Below are positions 8,648 to 18,636 of a stretch of 64,000 nucleotides of DNA, one piece after another. A program made the translations under genes and the position numbers. Origin of the DNA: Rheinheimera lutimaris (GTDB taxonomy: Bacteria; Pseudomonadota; Gammaproteobacteria; Enterobacterales; Alteromonadaceae); contig NZ_JABSOD010000004.1 in assembly GCF_013283795.1 (NCBI RefSeq), positions 124,001-188,000 of the forward strand, written 5' to 3'. Position 1 is the stretch's first letter, and each line of letters starts with the position of its first letter. The notes beneath the pieces are model-generated. The model saw nothing but the letters and a program-made list of their open reading frames with translations. It did no database searches and was not told where the DNA came from.

Positions 8648-10897
8648 GTGACACTAAAACAAAAAATAATAATAATAATCAGTGCTGTACTGTTGGGCAT
8701 TTTGCCTTTTGGCCTTTACGCTGATGGCTGGGACACTTTGCAACCCTACGTCTTAACGACAGTGTTGCTGTGTTCTTTTGCGGCATTAATGTTGGCCCAT
8801 GTAAGTATTGTTAAAATGCGCCGCTATCAAACCCGGCTGGAGCACAGTGAAGAGCGCTTACGCTTGTCGCTATGGGGCAGTGGTGATGAACTGTGGGACT
8901 GGAAAATCAGCAGCGGTGAGCTGTATCGCTCCAGTTCATGGCAAAATCCGTTGGCGCCGGTGCCGCAATCGTCTGACTTTCCACCCAACCAACAACATAT
9001 TCACCCACAGGATTTAGCCAGGGTGGCGCAGTTGCTGCAAGACCATCTCGACGGCAAAACCGCACACTTTGAAGCCACTTACCGCTTAAAAACCACCGAC
9101 AGCAACTGGACCTGGGTACTGGACCGTGGTAAGGCCGTGGCGTTTGCCGCAGACGGCAAACCCAGCCGGATGACCGGAACCCTGAAAAATATCCATCAAC
9201 TGAAGCAGACTGAAGAGCAACTGCAGTTGTTTGCCCGTTGCTTGCAAAATATTTCCGATGCGGTTGTCATTTGTGACACCGACTTCAACATTATTGAAGT
9301 AAACCCTGCCTTTAGCACCCTAACCGGCAAGCAGCGCCAGCAGGTGCTGCAACAACGCTTTGAACTGACACTGTACCCTATCGCGTTTATGCATGATATT
9401 CGCCGCAGTTTGCAGCAAAACGGTAGTTGGAGCGGCGAGATCCGCGAGCAACGTCACAATGGTGATATTTATCAGGCCGGGCTGACGTTTGACCAGATCA
9501 AAGATGAACAGGGCAATATCAGCCAGTATGTTGCGGTGTTTTCCGACATTACCGAACGTAAACAACGTGAAGCAGAACTCAGCCGGTTGGCCAGCAGTGA
9601 CACCTTAACCGGTTTACCCAACCGCGCGGTGTTTATGCAACAACTGGCCAGGCTGGTGCAAACTAACACCGAGCATGCGCTGCTGGTGTTTGATTTAGAC
9701 AACTTTAAAAAGATTAATGACTCATTAGGCCATGAGCTGGGTGACAGTTTACTGCTGGCATTATCACAGCGGCTGAGCAGCTATAGCCGCTACCGCGATA
9801 AACTGTATCGCCTGGGCGGCGATGAATTTGCGGTGTTGCTGGATCAAACCAACGATCTGCACTTTATTACTACCCTGGCCAAAGAACTGTTAGGCCTGAT
9901 TAACCAGCCGATGCAGGTAAACCAGCACGAGCTGGCCATCACCAGCAGCATCGGTATAGTGCTATTTCCGGATGACGGCGCCGATCCCCAGGCACTGCTG
10001 CGTAACGCCGACACCGCTATGTATCATGCCAAAAGCCAGGGTGCCAACCGCTATCTGTTTTTTAATGACTCAATGAACAAGCAAGCGGTAAAGCGGCTGC
10101 AAATTGAAAACCTGATCCGCCACGGTTTAAAAGAAGATTATTTTGCCGTGTACTATCAGCCGAAAATGGATATTGTCAGCGGCCAGTTAGTCGGTATGGA
10201 AGCGCTGGTGCGCTTTATTACCCCCAAAGGCGGCGTAATAAGCCCGGCTATTTTTATTCCGGTAGCAGAAGAAACCGGCCAGATCATCGAAATTGGTGAG
10301 GTGGTACTGCGCAAAGCCTGCCGCGATGTAAAACAATGGATAGATCAGGGCTTATTCCACGGCCGGGTGGCGGTAAATTTGTCTTCACACCAATTCAGTC
10401 TGCCGTTTTTATGTGAGCAGATAGACGACACCTTACAGCAAACCGAATTACCGTCGTACCATCTGGAATTAGAAATTACCGAAGGCACCGTTATGCAATC
10501 GCCGCCGCAGGCTATTGAAACCATGAAAAAACTGCGCGCACGCGGCATTCATCTGGCGATGGATGATTTTGGTACCGGCTACTCCTCACTGGCTTATTTA
10601 AAGCAATTTCCGCTTAACACGTTAAAAATCGACAAGGCCTTTATTGACGACATGAATACTGCCCGTGGCCGCAATATGGTGGATACCATAGTGACTATTG
10701 CGCACAACTTAAGCCTGAACGTAGTAGCTGAAGGGGTAGAACAGCAGGAGCAACTGGACATGTTACGCAAGTTACGCTGTGACGTAATGCAGGGGTACTT
10801 CTATAGCAAGCCGCTGTCTGGGGCGCAATTTTATCAATTCCTGCAACAACAAAAGCAGCAGCGCACTAAACTGGCAGCCGTACCGGCAATACTGTAA
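8648..10897 (+). CDS. Membrane PAS-PAS-GGDEF-EAL cyclic-di-GMP protein
   Basis: A 749-residue bifunctional-type c-di-GMP enzyme. Order: two transmembrane segments (about 7-25 and 34-55), a PAS domain with a WDWKISSGEL core (about 75-185), a second PAS (about 195-305), GGDEF (about 310-470) and EAL (about 485-735). The diguanylate cyclase site GGDEF (390-394) is intact and a product-inhibition I-site RxxD (R381-D384) precedes it by the usual five residues. The phosphodiesterase motif EAL (518-520) and the DDFGTGYSSL loop are also intact, so both activities are possible. The start is GTG 8648, the least certain point because no strong ribosome-binding site is seen. It is 34 bp downstream of the M16 gene. 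Confidence 0.92.
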   Translation: MTLKQKIIIIISAVLLGILPFGLYADGWDTLQPYVLTTVLLCSFAALMLAHVSIVKMRRYQTRLEHSEERLRLSLWGSGDELWDWKISSGELYRSSSWQNPLAPVPQSSDFPPNQQHIHPQDLARVAQLLQDHLDGKTAHFEATYRLKTTDSNWTWVLDRGKAVAFAADGKPSRMTGTLKNIHQLKQTEEQLQLFARCLQNISDAVVICDTDFNIIEVNPAFSTLTGKQRQQVLQQRFELTLYPIAFMHDIRRSLQQNGSWSGEIREQRHNGDIYQAGLTFDQIKDEQGNISQYVAVFSDITERKQREAELSRLASSDTLTGLPNRAVFMQQLARLVQTNTEHALLVFDLDNFKKINDSLGHELGDSLLLALSQRLSSYSRYRDKLYRLGGDEFAVLLDQTNDLHFITTLAKELLGLINQPMQVNQHELAITSSIGIVLFPDDGADPQALLRNADTAMYHAKSQGANRYLFFNDSMNKQAVKRLQIENLIRHGLKEDYFAVYYQPKMDIVSGQLVGMEALVRFITPKGGVISPAIFIPVAEETGQIIEIGEVVLRKACRDVKQWIDQGLFHGRVAVNLSSHQFSLPFLCEQIDDTLQQTELPSYHLELEITEGTVMQSPPQAIETMKKLRARGIHLAMDDFGTGYSSLAYLKQFPLNTLKIDKAFIDDMNTARGRNMVDTIVTIAHNLSLNVVAEGVEQQEQLDMLRKLRCDVMQGYFYSKPLSGAQFYQFLQQQKQQRTKLAAVPAIL

Positions 10898-10929
10898 CGC
10901 CACAGCTTAGCGGCGATACAGCAGCGACA

Positions 10930-10954
10930 AAAAAGCCCCTGTACAGGGGCTTTT
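10930..10954. terminator. Bidirectional intrinsic terminator
   Basis: A perfect inverted repeat AAAAGCCCCTGTACAGGGGCTTTT: GC-rich stem with A-tract on one side and T-tract on the other. It lies between the convergent GGDEF-EAL gene and maoP and can serve both strands. Confidence 0.9.
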
Positions 10955-10956
10955 GG

Positions 10957-11307
10957 TTAGTCGGAATCGGTTTCGACGTAAGAGAAATCGTCACTGCCAT
11001 CAGCAATGCGTTTCTTGCCAAATACCGTATGAAACTTACGTTTCTCAGCTAACCGTTGTTTATACTTCAGCCAGGTTTTTTCATAGGCTGTGGTAGCAGG
11101 CTCTTCACCTTTACACACCAGTAAAAAGCGTTTTTCTTCATCATTCACCGGGGCACGACTACCCTGCTCCAGATCCTGCATTGCCACCCCATGTTTCTCC
11201 AGCATATTACCTTCTGCCAGAGTAAAGCGCCCGGACCGCGTAAATCCTTTGGGGAAATTACGGTCATCGAAAAAGCGACGGTTAGCGACAAAACTTTGCT
11301 GCATCAC
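10957..11307 (-). CDS. maoP: MaoP (DUF413) macrodomain organisation protein
   Basis: A 116-residue soluble protein matching the DUF413 family: FVANRRFFDDRNFPKGFTRS near the N-terminus, then LEKHG, then the central APVNDEEKRFLLVCKGE segment and an acidic C-terminus. E. coli MaoP (YifE) acts with the site maoS to organise the Ori macrodomain. The gene faces the LysR gene hdfR, the same divergent arrangement as in E. coli, which supports both names. Two adjacent ATG codons are possible starts; the upstream one is used. No maoS site could be identified here. Confidence 0.9.
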   Translation of the reverse strand: MMQQSFVANRRFFDDRNFPKGFTRSGRFTLAEGNMLEKHGVAMQDLEQGSRAPVNDEEKRFLLVCKGEEPATTAYEKTWLKYKQRLAEKRKFHTVFGKKRIADGSDDFSYVETDSD

Positions 11308-11433
11308 TTTTTTCCTCTAATCTCGTTGAATATCAAGCCAGCCTGTTTAAACTGTGCGGAGTATGGTTAACAAAATTCCTGTCGTAAAACAAATATTTTT
11401 TATCGACACCATAAATATACTCAAGGATTCGAT

Positions 11434-12294
11434 TTGGATACCGAACTGCTCAAAACCTTTATAGAAGTTCAGCGTACAAGGCATTTTGGTAAAGCAGCCG
11501 AAAATCTCTACCTGACACAGTCTGCTGTCAGCTTTCGTATTCGTCAGCTGGAGCAGCAACTTGGCGTTAACCTGTTTAGCCGCTATCGCAATAATATTCA
11601 GTTAACGGCCGCCGGCGAGCGCCTGCTACCGCATGCAGAAGCCATGCTAACGGCCTTGCAACGCGCCAAACAAGATGTTGCGGTTAGTGCCGACCAGGCC
11701 GTGCAATTGGCTGTTGCTGCCACAGCTAACGTATGGGATGCGTTTTTATTACAGGGCTTTATCAACATTCAACAAGCCTTGCCGGGCTTATCATGGCGGG
11801 CAGAATCTATGGGTAAAGATCAAATAGCCCGCCAGGTACTGGAGCGGCATCTGGACCTGGCTATTCTGTTTGATGCACCCAAAGTAGATGAAATGCAAAT
11901 TGATAAACTGGGTGATATAAAACTGTTACCGGTAACCACTTTCAGCGACAGCAGCGCCGCAGAAGCCATGCGCCGGCAATATATCCTCGTTGACTGGGGT
12001 ACCGCTTTTGATATTCAACATGCGCGCTGCTTTCCTGATTTAGCCCCGCCCTATTTACGCACCGGCAGCGCCCGGATTGCATTAGAACTGATGCAGCAAA
12101 GCGGTGGCTCAGCCTACTTGCCCGAAACCATGGTAAGCAGTTTGCTGGCCGATAACGGTTTACGCTTAATTAAAGATGCACCGGTAATGACGCGTGAGCT
12201 GTTTGCCGTGTCTTTGCCTAAGGCGGCGCAGCGCAACCGGATCAGCGATATTGTTACGCGGTTACGCAGCTTGCTGCACAGCAGTGCTAAATAA
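11434..12294 (+). CDS. hdfR: LysR-family regulator HdfR
   Basis: A 286-residue LysR-type transcription factor with an N-terminal winged helix-turn-helix (residues about 1-60, HFGKAAENLYLTQSAVSFRI) and a C-terminal effector-binding region. The TTG start at 11434 is supported by AAGGA at 11423-11427 and by alignment, since the family normally begins MDTELLKTF. HdfR in E. coli represses the flagellar master operon flhDC and activates other genes. Divergence from maoP with a 126-bp spacer is conserved. Targets in this organism are not known from the sequence. Confidence 0.9.
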   Translation: MDTELLKTFIEVQRTRHFGKAAENLYLTQSAVSFRIRQLEQQLGVNLFSRYRNNIQLTAAGERLLPHAEAMLTALQRAKQDVAVSADQAVQLAVAATANVWDAFLLQGFINIQQALPGLSWRAESMGKDQIARQVLERHLDLAILFDAPKVDEMQIDKLGDIKLLPVTTFSDSSAAEAMRRQYILVDWGTAFDIQHARCFPDLAPPYLRTGSARIALELMQQSGGSAYLPETMVSSLLADNGLRLIKDAPVMTRELFAVSLPKAAQRNRISDIVTRLRSLLHSSAK

Positions 12295-12320
12295 GCGCAC
12301 CGGTTAACAGCACTGAGCCA

Positions 12321-12518
12321 TCAGGGCCGGAATAATACCGCATTACGGCCACGCACCCGGCTTAGCAGTAAGCGCTTGTGGCTGTTGAATAACGGCAACA
12401 GTAAGGGGCCGGTGAATAACGCTGCCAGCGCCCATTTCAGCGCTTTCATGCCACAACGCAGCGCGGCGATATAAATACCTGCGGCCGTCAGCAGCCACAC
12501 TACAGGTAACACAAACAC
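12321..12518 (-). CDS. Small two-segment membrane protein, unknown function
   Basis: A 65-residue reading frame starting at GTG 12518, preceded by AGAGGA seven bases upstream. It has two hydrophobic stretches (about residues 2-20 and 27-41) separated by a short basic loop (RCGMKALKW), and an arginine/lysine-rich tail (SHKRLLLSRVRGR). A longer version from TTG 12572 has no ribosome-binding site and would run through the fadJ terminator hairpin. It lies between hdfR (convergent) and fadJ (same strand). I do not recognise the family; the ribosome-binding site and topology make it a credible gene. Confidence 0.5.
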   Translation of the reverse strand: MFVLPVVWLLTAAGIYIAALRCGMKALKWALAALFTGPLLLPLFNSHKRLLLSRVRGRNAVLFRP

Positions 12519-12531
12519 GGGATGTCCTCTT

Positions 12532-12565
12532 AAATAACAACAAAGGCCGGTAATTATACCGGCCT
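12532..12565 (-). terminator. Terminator after fadIJ
   Basis: A nine-base-pair perfect stem (AGGCCGGTA / TACCGGCCT, loop of four) at 12544-12565 is followed on the minus strand by a T-rich tail (TTTGTTGTTATTT). It lies 61 bp past the fadJ stop. The T-tract is interrupted, so some read-through into the small membrane protein gene is possible. Confidence 0.65.
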
Positions 12566-12625
12566 GTGACAAGGATTACTGTTAACCGTTAGTTGAATTT
12601 AACCCCTGCAAGCGGGCAAACGCCG

Positions 12626-14755
12626 TTACGGATAAAACTTTTGTTGCTGCTCTGCCATGCTGACCAACAAGGCTGCCGGCTCAAAGCGCTCGCCAAAGCG
12701 GCTTTGCAGATTGCGCAGCTGCGCAACTAATTCAGCCGCACCCAATTGATCGATATAACGGAACGGCCCGCCAAGGAACGGCGGGAAACCGATACCAAAG
12801 ATGGCACCGATATCACCGTCGCGTGCTGAGGCAATAATGCCCTCCTCCAGGCAGCGTGCGGCTTCGTTCAGCATTTGCACCATACAGCGGCTGCTGATCT
12901 CATCACGGTTCAGCCGTGGTGCAGGTGTTACGCCCAGTACGGCATACACACTGTCATCCACCACTTTTTGGCCTTTTTTCACGTTTTTGCCATAACGGTA
13001 GAAGCCTTTCTCTGTCTTCTTACCTTTGCGGCCATCAGCTAACAGCTTGTCAAACGCCGCCGGCGCGACAAAACGCTCACCCAGTTCGTTAGCCAAAATG
13101 GGCGAAATTTTTGCGCCCACATCTATGCCAACCTCATCAAGCAATGTCACCGGCCCGACAGGGAAACCAAACTTCACCAGCGCCTTGTCGATTTTTTCTA
13201 CCGGCTCGCCTTCCAGCAGAATATTGGCCGCTTCATTCATATACAGCGCCAAAATGCGGTTAACGTAAAAACCGGCGCCGTCTTTTACCACTATCGGTGT
13301 TTTACCCTGTTTACGGGCAAATGCTACCGTGGTGGCGATGGTTTGCGCCGAAGTGGTCTCGTGCGCAATAACTTCTACCAATGGCATTTTATCCACCGGT
13401 GAAAAGTAGTGCAGGCCAATGACATTTTGTGGCCGCGCCGCTTTAGCGGCAATTTGGCCGATTGGCAAAGAGCTGGTATTACTGGCAAATACGGTATTTT
13501 CATTACAGTGCTGCTCAATATCCGCCACCATTTGTTGTTTTAAGGCTAAATCTTCAAATACCGCTTCCACCACGATATCGGCGTCATGAAAACCGCTGTA
13601 ATCGGTGGTGCCGGTGATTAACAGCAATTGTTTTTGCATGTCTGCTTTGCTGATAAAACGGCGCTTAAACTTTTTTTCCAGCAGCGAGTAGCTGTATTTC
13701 AGCGCATTGCTGATGCCCTGTGCATTTATATCCTTTATCCGCACCGGTATGCCGGCTTTAGTTGCCGTAACATTGGCAATACCGCCGCCCATCAAACCAC
13801 CGCCCAGCACCGCGGCCTTGCGTACTTTATTTGGCTTGGTATCACCGGCACCGGTTTCTTTTTTCATCTGGGTGGTGGCGAAGAATAAGCTGCGCAGCGC
13901 CGCAGATTCTTTTGTCATACACAGCTCACCAAAAGCTTTGGCTTCAGCCTCCAGACCGGCACGAATGCCATTATCAACACCGGCTTTAATCACATCGAGA
14001 ATTTTCAGCGGTGCCGGATAGTTACCCTGCGTTTTTTTCAGCGTTTGCTTGCGCGCCTGGCTAAACAGTACATTACGGCCAAAACCGGTACGCTCCAGCA
14101 CTTTACCCACCATATTCAGCTTGGCTGCTTCACGCTGTGGCTTGCCTTTTAACGCCCGCTTTACCGCGGCTTCTAATAAAATACTTTGCGGTACGACTTC
14201 ATCGACCAGCCCGGCTTTTTTCGCCTGCGCCGCACGCAATTGCTTGCCGGTCAATATCATATCCAGCGCTTTTTGCAAGCCCACCAAACGCGGCAAACGC
14301 TGGGTGCCGCCGCTACCCGGCAGTAAACCCAGCTGCACTTCCGGCAAACCTAATACGGTTTTGTTGTCTGAGCTGGCTACACGGGCATGACATGCCATCG
14401 CCAGCTCTAAGCCACCGCCCAGGCACGGGCCATGAATAGCCGCCACCAAAGGAATAGCCAGCTGCTCTAAGCGGTCGAACATTTGCTGGCCCATGCGGCC
14501 GATAGCTGCGGCTTCGTCAGCAGTTTTACAGCCGTCGAGCATAGAAATGTCGGCACCGGCGATAAACGAGTCCGGCTTACCACTGATAAACACCAGCCCT
14601 TTAAGCGCCGTATTGGCATTAATTTCGGCTAACAGTGCGGCAATCTCGTCAGCAAAAGCGGCTTTTAATACGTTCATCGACTCGCCGGCAATATCCATAG
14701 TGATAACGCCGACCTGATCATCCCGTACCTGTAAATTAAACGTTTTGCTGCTCAT
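12626..14755 (-). CDS. fadJ: Fatty acid oxidation complex alpha subunit FadJ
   Basis: A 709-residue multifunctional protein with an N-terminal enoyl-CoA hydratase/isomerase ([21 protein letters not shown] and [21 protein letters not shown]) and a C-terminal L-3-hydroxyacyl-CoA dehydrogenase with the NAD-binding motif [17 protein letters not shown]. The start is the ATG at 14755, which shares its A with the fadI stop (TAATG); a longer frame reaching 14803 would intrude into fadI. Size and fadI-fadJ order favour FadJ over FadB, whose partner fadA lies downstream. Acts in beta-oxidation with FadI. Confidence 0.93.
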   Translation of the reverse strand: MSSKTFNLQVRDDQVGVITMDIAGESMNVLKAAFADEIAALLAEINANTALKGLVFISGKPDSFIAGADISMLDGCKTADEAAAIGRMGQQMFDRLEQLAIPLVAAIHGPCLGGGLELAMACHARVASSDNKTVLGLPEVQLGLLPGSGGTQRLPRLVGLQKALDMILTGKQLRAAQAKKAGLVDEVVPQSILLEAAVKRALKGKPQREAAKLNMVGKVLERTGFGRNVLFSQARKQTLKKTQGNYPAPLKILDVIKAGVDNGIRAGLEAEAKAFGELCMTKESAALRSLFFATTQMKKETGAGDTKPNKVRKAAVLGGGLMGGGIANVTATKAGIPVRIKDINAQGISNALKYSYSLLEKKFKRRFISKADMQKQLLLITGTTDYSGFHDADIVVEAVFEDLALKQQMVADIEQHCNENTVFASNTSSLPIGQIAAKAARPQNVIGLHYFSPVDKMPLVEVIAHETTSAQTIATTVAFARKQGKTPIVVKDGAGFYVNRILALYMNEAANILLEGEPVEKIDKALVKFGFPVGPVTLLDEVGIDVGAKISPILANELGERFVAPAAFDKLLADGRKGKKTEKGFYRYGKNVKKGQKVVDDSVYAVLGVTPAPRLNRDEISSRCMVQMLNEAARCLEEGIIASARDGDIGAIFGIGFPPFLGGPFRYIDQLGAAELVAQLRNLQSRFGERFEPAALLVSMAEQQQKFYP

Positions 14756-16065
14756 TATTCTGTCTCCACTATCATAGCTGCACCTAAACCACCGGCGGCG
14801 CAAGCGGTGGTTAAACCAATACCGCCACCACGGCGTTTTAATTCATTTAAGGTTTGCACGATTAACCGCGTGCCGGTAGCAGCAAACGGATGGCCGTAAG
14901 CTAAAGAACCGCCCTGCACGTTAAATTTGGCCATATCAATATCGCCGATAGCACTACTGCGGCCTAACTTTTCTGCAGCAAACTTTTTGCTGGCAAACAT
15001 TTTTACGTTAGCCAGGGTTTGCGCAGCAAAGGCTTCGTGCATTTCAATCAGGGTGAGATCATTTAGAGACATACCGGCACGATCCAGTGCGATCGGCGTG
15101 GCATAAGACGGCCCCATTAACATATCGTCATACACGTCTATAGCGGCAAAAGCATAGCTGCGGATATAGCCCAGTGGCGTATAACCCAGCGCCTTGGCGC
15201 GGCTTTCTGTCATCATTAACACTGCCGAGGCGCCATCGGTTAACGGCGTGGCATTGGCGGCGGTAACACTGCCGTGCACACGGTCAAACACCGGTTTGAG
15301 TTTGGCGTAAGACTCTAATTTCGAGTCCTGACGGATGTTATTGTCGATATCTAAAAAGCGTGAGTAAGGCTCAACATGTGCGGTCATAACTTCAGCCGCC
15401 ATTACGCCGCTTTGCCATGCCTGAGTGGCTAAGGTGTGCGAACGGTGCGCCAGCGCATCCTGGTCGGCACGGCTGATACCATGCGTTTTCGCCATTTGCT
15501 CTGCAGTGTCGCCCATAGACAAGCCGGTGCTGTACTCCGCCACCGCCGGTGGTACCGGCAGTAAATCTTTTAATCCCAGCCGGCGGAAAATCGCCAGCTT
15601 CTGGCCGAAAGTGCGGGCTTTGTTTAAATCGACCAGGGCCCGCGCCAGCTTTTTACTGACACCGATAGGCAACACAGAGCTGGAATCCGCACCACCGGCA
15701 ACACCAATCTGAGTAATACCGGCCATCATCGATTCTGCCACACTTACCACCGACTGGAAGCTGGTAGCACAAGCGCGGGTAACGCTGTAGGCATCGGTGT
15801 GTACATTCATGCCGGTACCCAACACGATTTCGCGGGCAATGTTCGGCGCTTCCGGCATTTGTACCACCTGGCCAAACACCAGTTGTTCAATTAATTTGGC
15901 GTCCAGCTCGCTTCTTATCAGCAATTCGTTTACCACCAGCTTGCCTAAATCCAGCGCTGATACACCATGAAATTCAGTAGCTTGTTTAGCAAAGGGTGTA
16001 CGCAAACCGGAGACAATGGCGATACGATCGCCCTGGCGGGTGCTTAGGTTAATTGGCGAGCTCAT
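14755..16065 (-). CDS. fadI: Acetyl-CoA acyltransferase FadI
   Basis: A 436-residue thiolase catalysing the last step of beta-oxidation. The nucleophilic cysteine is Cys99 in [10 protein letters not shown], the catalytic histidine lies in [16 protein letters not shown], and the second cysteine in [12 protein letters not shown] near the C-terminus. Length and sequence match FadI (about 436) rather than FadA (about 387). First gene of a two-gene operon with fadJ. The upstream spacer (16066-16264) carries two palindromes typical of fatty-acid regulators. Confidence 0.95.
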   Translation of the reverse strand: MSSPINLSTRQGDRIAIVSGLRTPFAKQATEFHGVSALDLGKLVVNELLIRSELDAKLIEQLVFGQVVQMPEAPNIAREIVLGTGMNVHTDAYSVTRACATSFQSVVSVAESMMAGITQIGVAGGADSSSVLPIGVSKKLARALVDLNKARTFGQKLAIFRRLGLKDLLPVPPAVAEYSTGLSMGDTAEQMAKTHGISRADQDALAHRSHTLATQAWQSGVMAAEVMTAHVEPYSRFLDIDNNIRQDSKLESYAKLKPVFDRVHGSVTAANATPLTDGASAVLMMTESRAKALGYTPLGYIRSYAFAAIDVYDDMLMGPSYATPIALDRAGMSLNDLTLIEMHEAFAAQTLANVKMFASKKFAAEKLGRSSAIGDIDMAKFNVQGGSLAYGHPFAATGTRLIVQTLNELKRRGGGIGLTTACAAGGLGAAMIVETE

Positions 16066-16089
16066 AGTGTTCCTCTTGTTATCAAAATT

Positions 16090-16104
16090 ACAGGTCAGAC
16101 CTGT
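16090..16104. promoter_or_regulatory. FadR-like operator upstream of fadI
   Basis: A 15-base palindrome ACAGGTCAGACCTGT, 25 bp upstream of the fadI start. Its GGTC-N-GACC core matches the centre of the FadR consensus known from E. coli and Shewanella. The assignment is by eye. Confidence 0.6.
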
Positions 16105-16139
16105 ATTATTGTGGCCGATTGTAACGACAGTCGTTGAAA

Positions 16140-16159
16140 ATTAAAACACTTGTTTTAAT
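16140..16159. promoter_or_regulatory. PsrA-like operator upstream of fadI
   Basis: A perfect 20-base inverted repeat ATTAAAACACTTGTTTTAAT. The AAAC-N4-GTTT core with flanking AT pairs resembles sites of PsrA, the TetR-family fatty-acid repressor of Pseudomonas and Shewanella. It is about 105 bp before the moxR-type gene, so either divergent promoter could be affected. Confidence 0.45.
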
Positions 16160-16264
16160 GCAAACGGAACCTTATATAGGTTATAACGTCTTAGCCTGGA
16201 CCGTTTTTACGGTATATGGCGATAAAACAACCAATAAATCCAACTAATTAAGACTGATAATATT

Positions 16265-17218
16265 ATGGTGAACGCGTTCAGTGGCTTAAAAGCCTATCTC
16301 GACAGTCAGGTACTGGGACAATCCGAACTTACTGAAGGTATACTACTGGCATTGCTGGCAAACGGCCACTTATTGGTTGAGGGCCCGCCGGGTTTAGCGA
16401 AAACCCGTGCAGTCAATGCTTTAGCTCATGGCGTTGAGGGCAGGTTTCACCGTATTCAGTTTACGCCGGATCTGTTACCGGCCGATTTAACCGGTACCGA
16501 CATCTACCGTCCGGAAACCGGCCAGTTTGAATTTCAAAGCGGTCCGCTGTTTCACCATATTATTCTGGCGGATGAAATTAACCGCGCCCCTGCTAAAGTG
16601 CAATCAGCATTGCTGGAAGCCATGGCAGAAAAACAAGTTACCGTAGGACGCAATACTTACCCGCTGCCGGAATTATTCTTAGTGATGGCAACACAAAACC
16701 CGCTGGAGCAAGAAGGCACCTACCCGCTGCCCGAAGCACAGCTGGACCGGTTTTTACTGCATTTAAAAGTCGATTACCCCGATGCCGCCACCGAGTTGGC
16801 AATATTACAGCTTACCCGTGGTGAAGCTTTGGCAGGTACACAAGCGGCTGTATCACCGATTAGCCAGGCAGATATTTTTGCTGCCCGTAAAGCCATATTA
16901 CAACTGCATATGGCTGACAGCCTCGAGCAATACATTGTACAGCTGATTATGGCGACGCGGAATGCCGCGGCCTACAGCAGCAAACTGGCCTCCTGGATTG
17001 GTTATGGCGCCAGCCCGCGTGCCACTATCGCGGTAGAGCGCTGTGCACGGGCCAAAGCCTGGTTGGCCGGTCGCGACTTTGTCACACCGGATGATATTCA
17101 GGCGGTGTTTCATAATGCGCTGCGCCACCGTTTAATCCTTACCTATGCAGCTGAAGCTGAAGGTATCAGCACTGATGATGTGCTGAGCGAAATTCTGCGC
17201 CTGGTGCCGTCTGCCTGA
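16265..17218 (+). CDS. MoxR-family AAA+ ATPase
   Basis: A 317-residue MoxR ATPase with Walker A GPPGLAKT (residues 40-47), Walker B LADEINRAP (Asp103, Glu104) and the sensor-type segment ATQNPLEQEGTYPLPEAQLDRF. MoxR proteins act as chaperones working with VWA-domain proteins. It is the first gene of a tight six-gene operon (MoxR, DUF58, DUF4381, VWA, VWA-TPR, BatD), the classic MoxR-VWA/Bat layout linked to stress tolerance in other bacteria. The fadI promoter is on its 5' side. Confidence 0.95.
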   Translation: MVNAFSGLKAYLDSQVLGQSELTEGILLALLANGHLLVEGPPGLAKTRAVNALAHGVEGRFHRIQFTPDLLPADLTGTDIYRPETGQFEFQSGPLFHHIILADEINRAPAKVQSALLEAMAEKQVTVGRNTYPLPELFLVMATQNPLEQEGTYPLPEAQLDRFLLHLKVDYPDAATELAILQLTRGEALAGTQAAVSPISQADIFAARKAILQLHMADSLEQYIVQLIMATRNAAAYSSKLASWIGYGASPRATIAVERCARAKAWLAGRDFVTPDDIQAVFHNALRHRLILTYAAEAEGISTDDVLSEILRLVPSA

Positions 17219-17219
17219 T

Positions 17220-18164
17220 ATGGACAACATGCGGTTTGAACCTGGCTGGCTTGAACAAAGCGGGGCTGACGGCGTTAGCTTAGGCCTGAGTGAGTTGTTG
17301 TGGTATCAGCGCTATACTAAGGTACTGGATTTAACCCCGCGCATGCCCATTCACAGCAAGCTGGCCGGCACTTATCTGGCGAAAAGCAAAGGCCGCGGCA
17401 TGGAGTTTGATGAAGTACGGCATTACCAAACCGGTGATGATGTGCGCACCATCGACTGGCGGGTAACTGCCCGCACCGGTAAAGTGCATACCAAGCTGTT
17501 TCGCGAAGAGAAAGAGCGGCCGGTATTTATTCTTACCGATCTTGGCAGCAGTATGCAGTTTGGCTCGGCCTTGCTGTTTAAGTCAGTGCAGGCGGCGCAT
17601 TTAGCCGCGTTAATTGCCTGGCATGTAAAACAACGCGGCGACAAACTCGGTGGTTTGGTGTTCAGCCAACAGCAACATTTTGAGCTAAAGCCGCAAAGTC
17701 GCAGCCACGGTGTATTACGCTATTTTCATGCCCTGACTGAGGTGCAGCACACCATACAAGGAAGCCGTGGCCTTAGCCTGAATGACGCGTTAAGCCAGTT
17801 ACGCCGTTTGGTGCGCCCCGGCAGCCTGGTGTACATTTTATCCGATTTTGCCGGCTTTACTGACGATGGCCTGCGCCATATCCGCGCGATACGCCAACAT
17901 AACGAAGTTACCTGCTGTCCCGTAACCGATCCGTTAGATTTAATGCTGCCGGCATTCAGCAGTGGCGTAGCTGCCGTAAGCGACGGCCGGCACACCGGTT
18001 ATATTGAACTGGACAGCACTGCCCTGCGCCAGCGTTATGCCAGTCAACAGCAAACGCAGCAGCAACAACTGAAACAACATATCAGCCAGCTTGGTTGCAA
18101 ATGGTTGCCCGTTAGCGCGGCCGAGCCGGTACTTAGCCAATTAGAGAGAAAGTGGTATGGCTGA
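17220..18164 (+). CDS. DUF58 domain protein
   Basis: A 314-residue protein with the DUF58 core: GRGMEFDEVRHYQTGDDVRT followed by IDWRVTARTGKVHTKLFREEKERP, then a VWA-like fold (ILTDLGSSM with partial MIDAS character). It begins one base after the moxR stop. DUF58 proteins almost always accompany MoxR and VWA genes. Probably cytoplasmic and a partner of the ATPase; molecular role unknown. Confidence 0.9.
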   Translation: MDNMRFEPGWLEQSGADGVSLGLSELLWYQRYTKVLDLTPRMPIHSKLAGTYLAKSKGRGMEFDEVRHYQTGDDVRTIDWRVTARTGKVHTKLFREEKERPVFILTDLGSSMQFGSALLFKSVQAAHLAALIAWHVKQRGDKLGGLVFSQQQHFELKPQSRSHGVLRYFHALTEVQHTIQGSRGLSLNDALSQLRRLVRPGSLVYILSDFAGFTDDGLRHIRAIRQHNEVTCCPVTDPLDLMLPAFSSGVAAVSDGRHTGYIELDSTALRQRYASQQQTQQQQLKQHISQLGCKWLPVSAAEPVLSQLERKWYG

Positions 18165-18636
18165 TACAGCGTTAGCGCAACTGGCCGACATCAGTGAACC
18201 GGCCTTACAGCTGAACTTCGCGTTAGCACCAATATGGTGGTTGCTGGCAGGCGTGCTTTTAGCAGCATTGGTTTACCTGCTGGTGCGGCTTTATTCACGT
18301 TGGCGATATTTTGCCGCCAAGCGCCAGGCGCAGCAGATGCTGGGGCAGCTATGGGCCAGGCCAGGCGCAGCCATAAGCATTAATCAGTTAATCAAGCGTG
18401 TACTGCAGCATTATCAACCGGCGCACCCGGCGCTCAGCCTGCCAACACAGCAATGGCAAACATGGCTGGCGACACAACACAGTGCGCCGCTACCGGATTT
18501 AACCAGCTTGTTGTACCGCGCGGATAACGACAGTGACGCCACTGAGCAATTTTACCAGTTTGCCAAAGCCTGGCTGGCACAATATCGCGCTAACGCCCCT
18601 GCCTTAGCAGATAATACGGAGGCGGCCCATGCTTGA
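18157..18636 (+). CDS. DUF4381 membrane protein of the MoxR/VWA operon
   Basis: A 159-residue protein with one strong transmembrane segment (about residues 25-48, PIWWLLAGVLLAALVYLLVRL) followed by a basic helix and a soluble C-terminal domain. Size, topology and position between DUF58 and BatA-like genes match DUF4381. It overlaps both neighbours by 8 bp, implying coupled translation. Role unknown beyond membership in the operon. Confidence 0.85.
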   Translation: MADTALAQLADISEPALQLNFALAPIWWLLAGVLLAALVYLLVRLYSRWRYFAAKRQAQQMLGQLWARPGAAISINQLIKRVLQHYQPAHPALSLPTQQWQTWLATQHSAPLPDLTSLLYRADNDSDATEQFYQFAKAWLAQYRANAPALADNTEAAHA

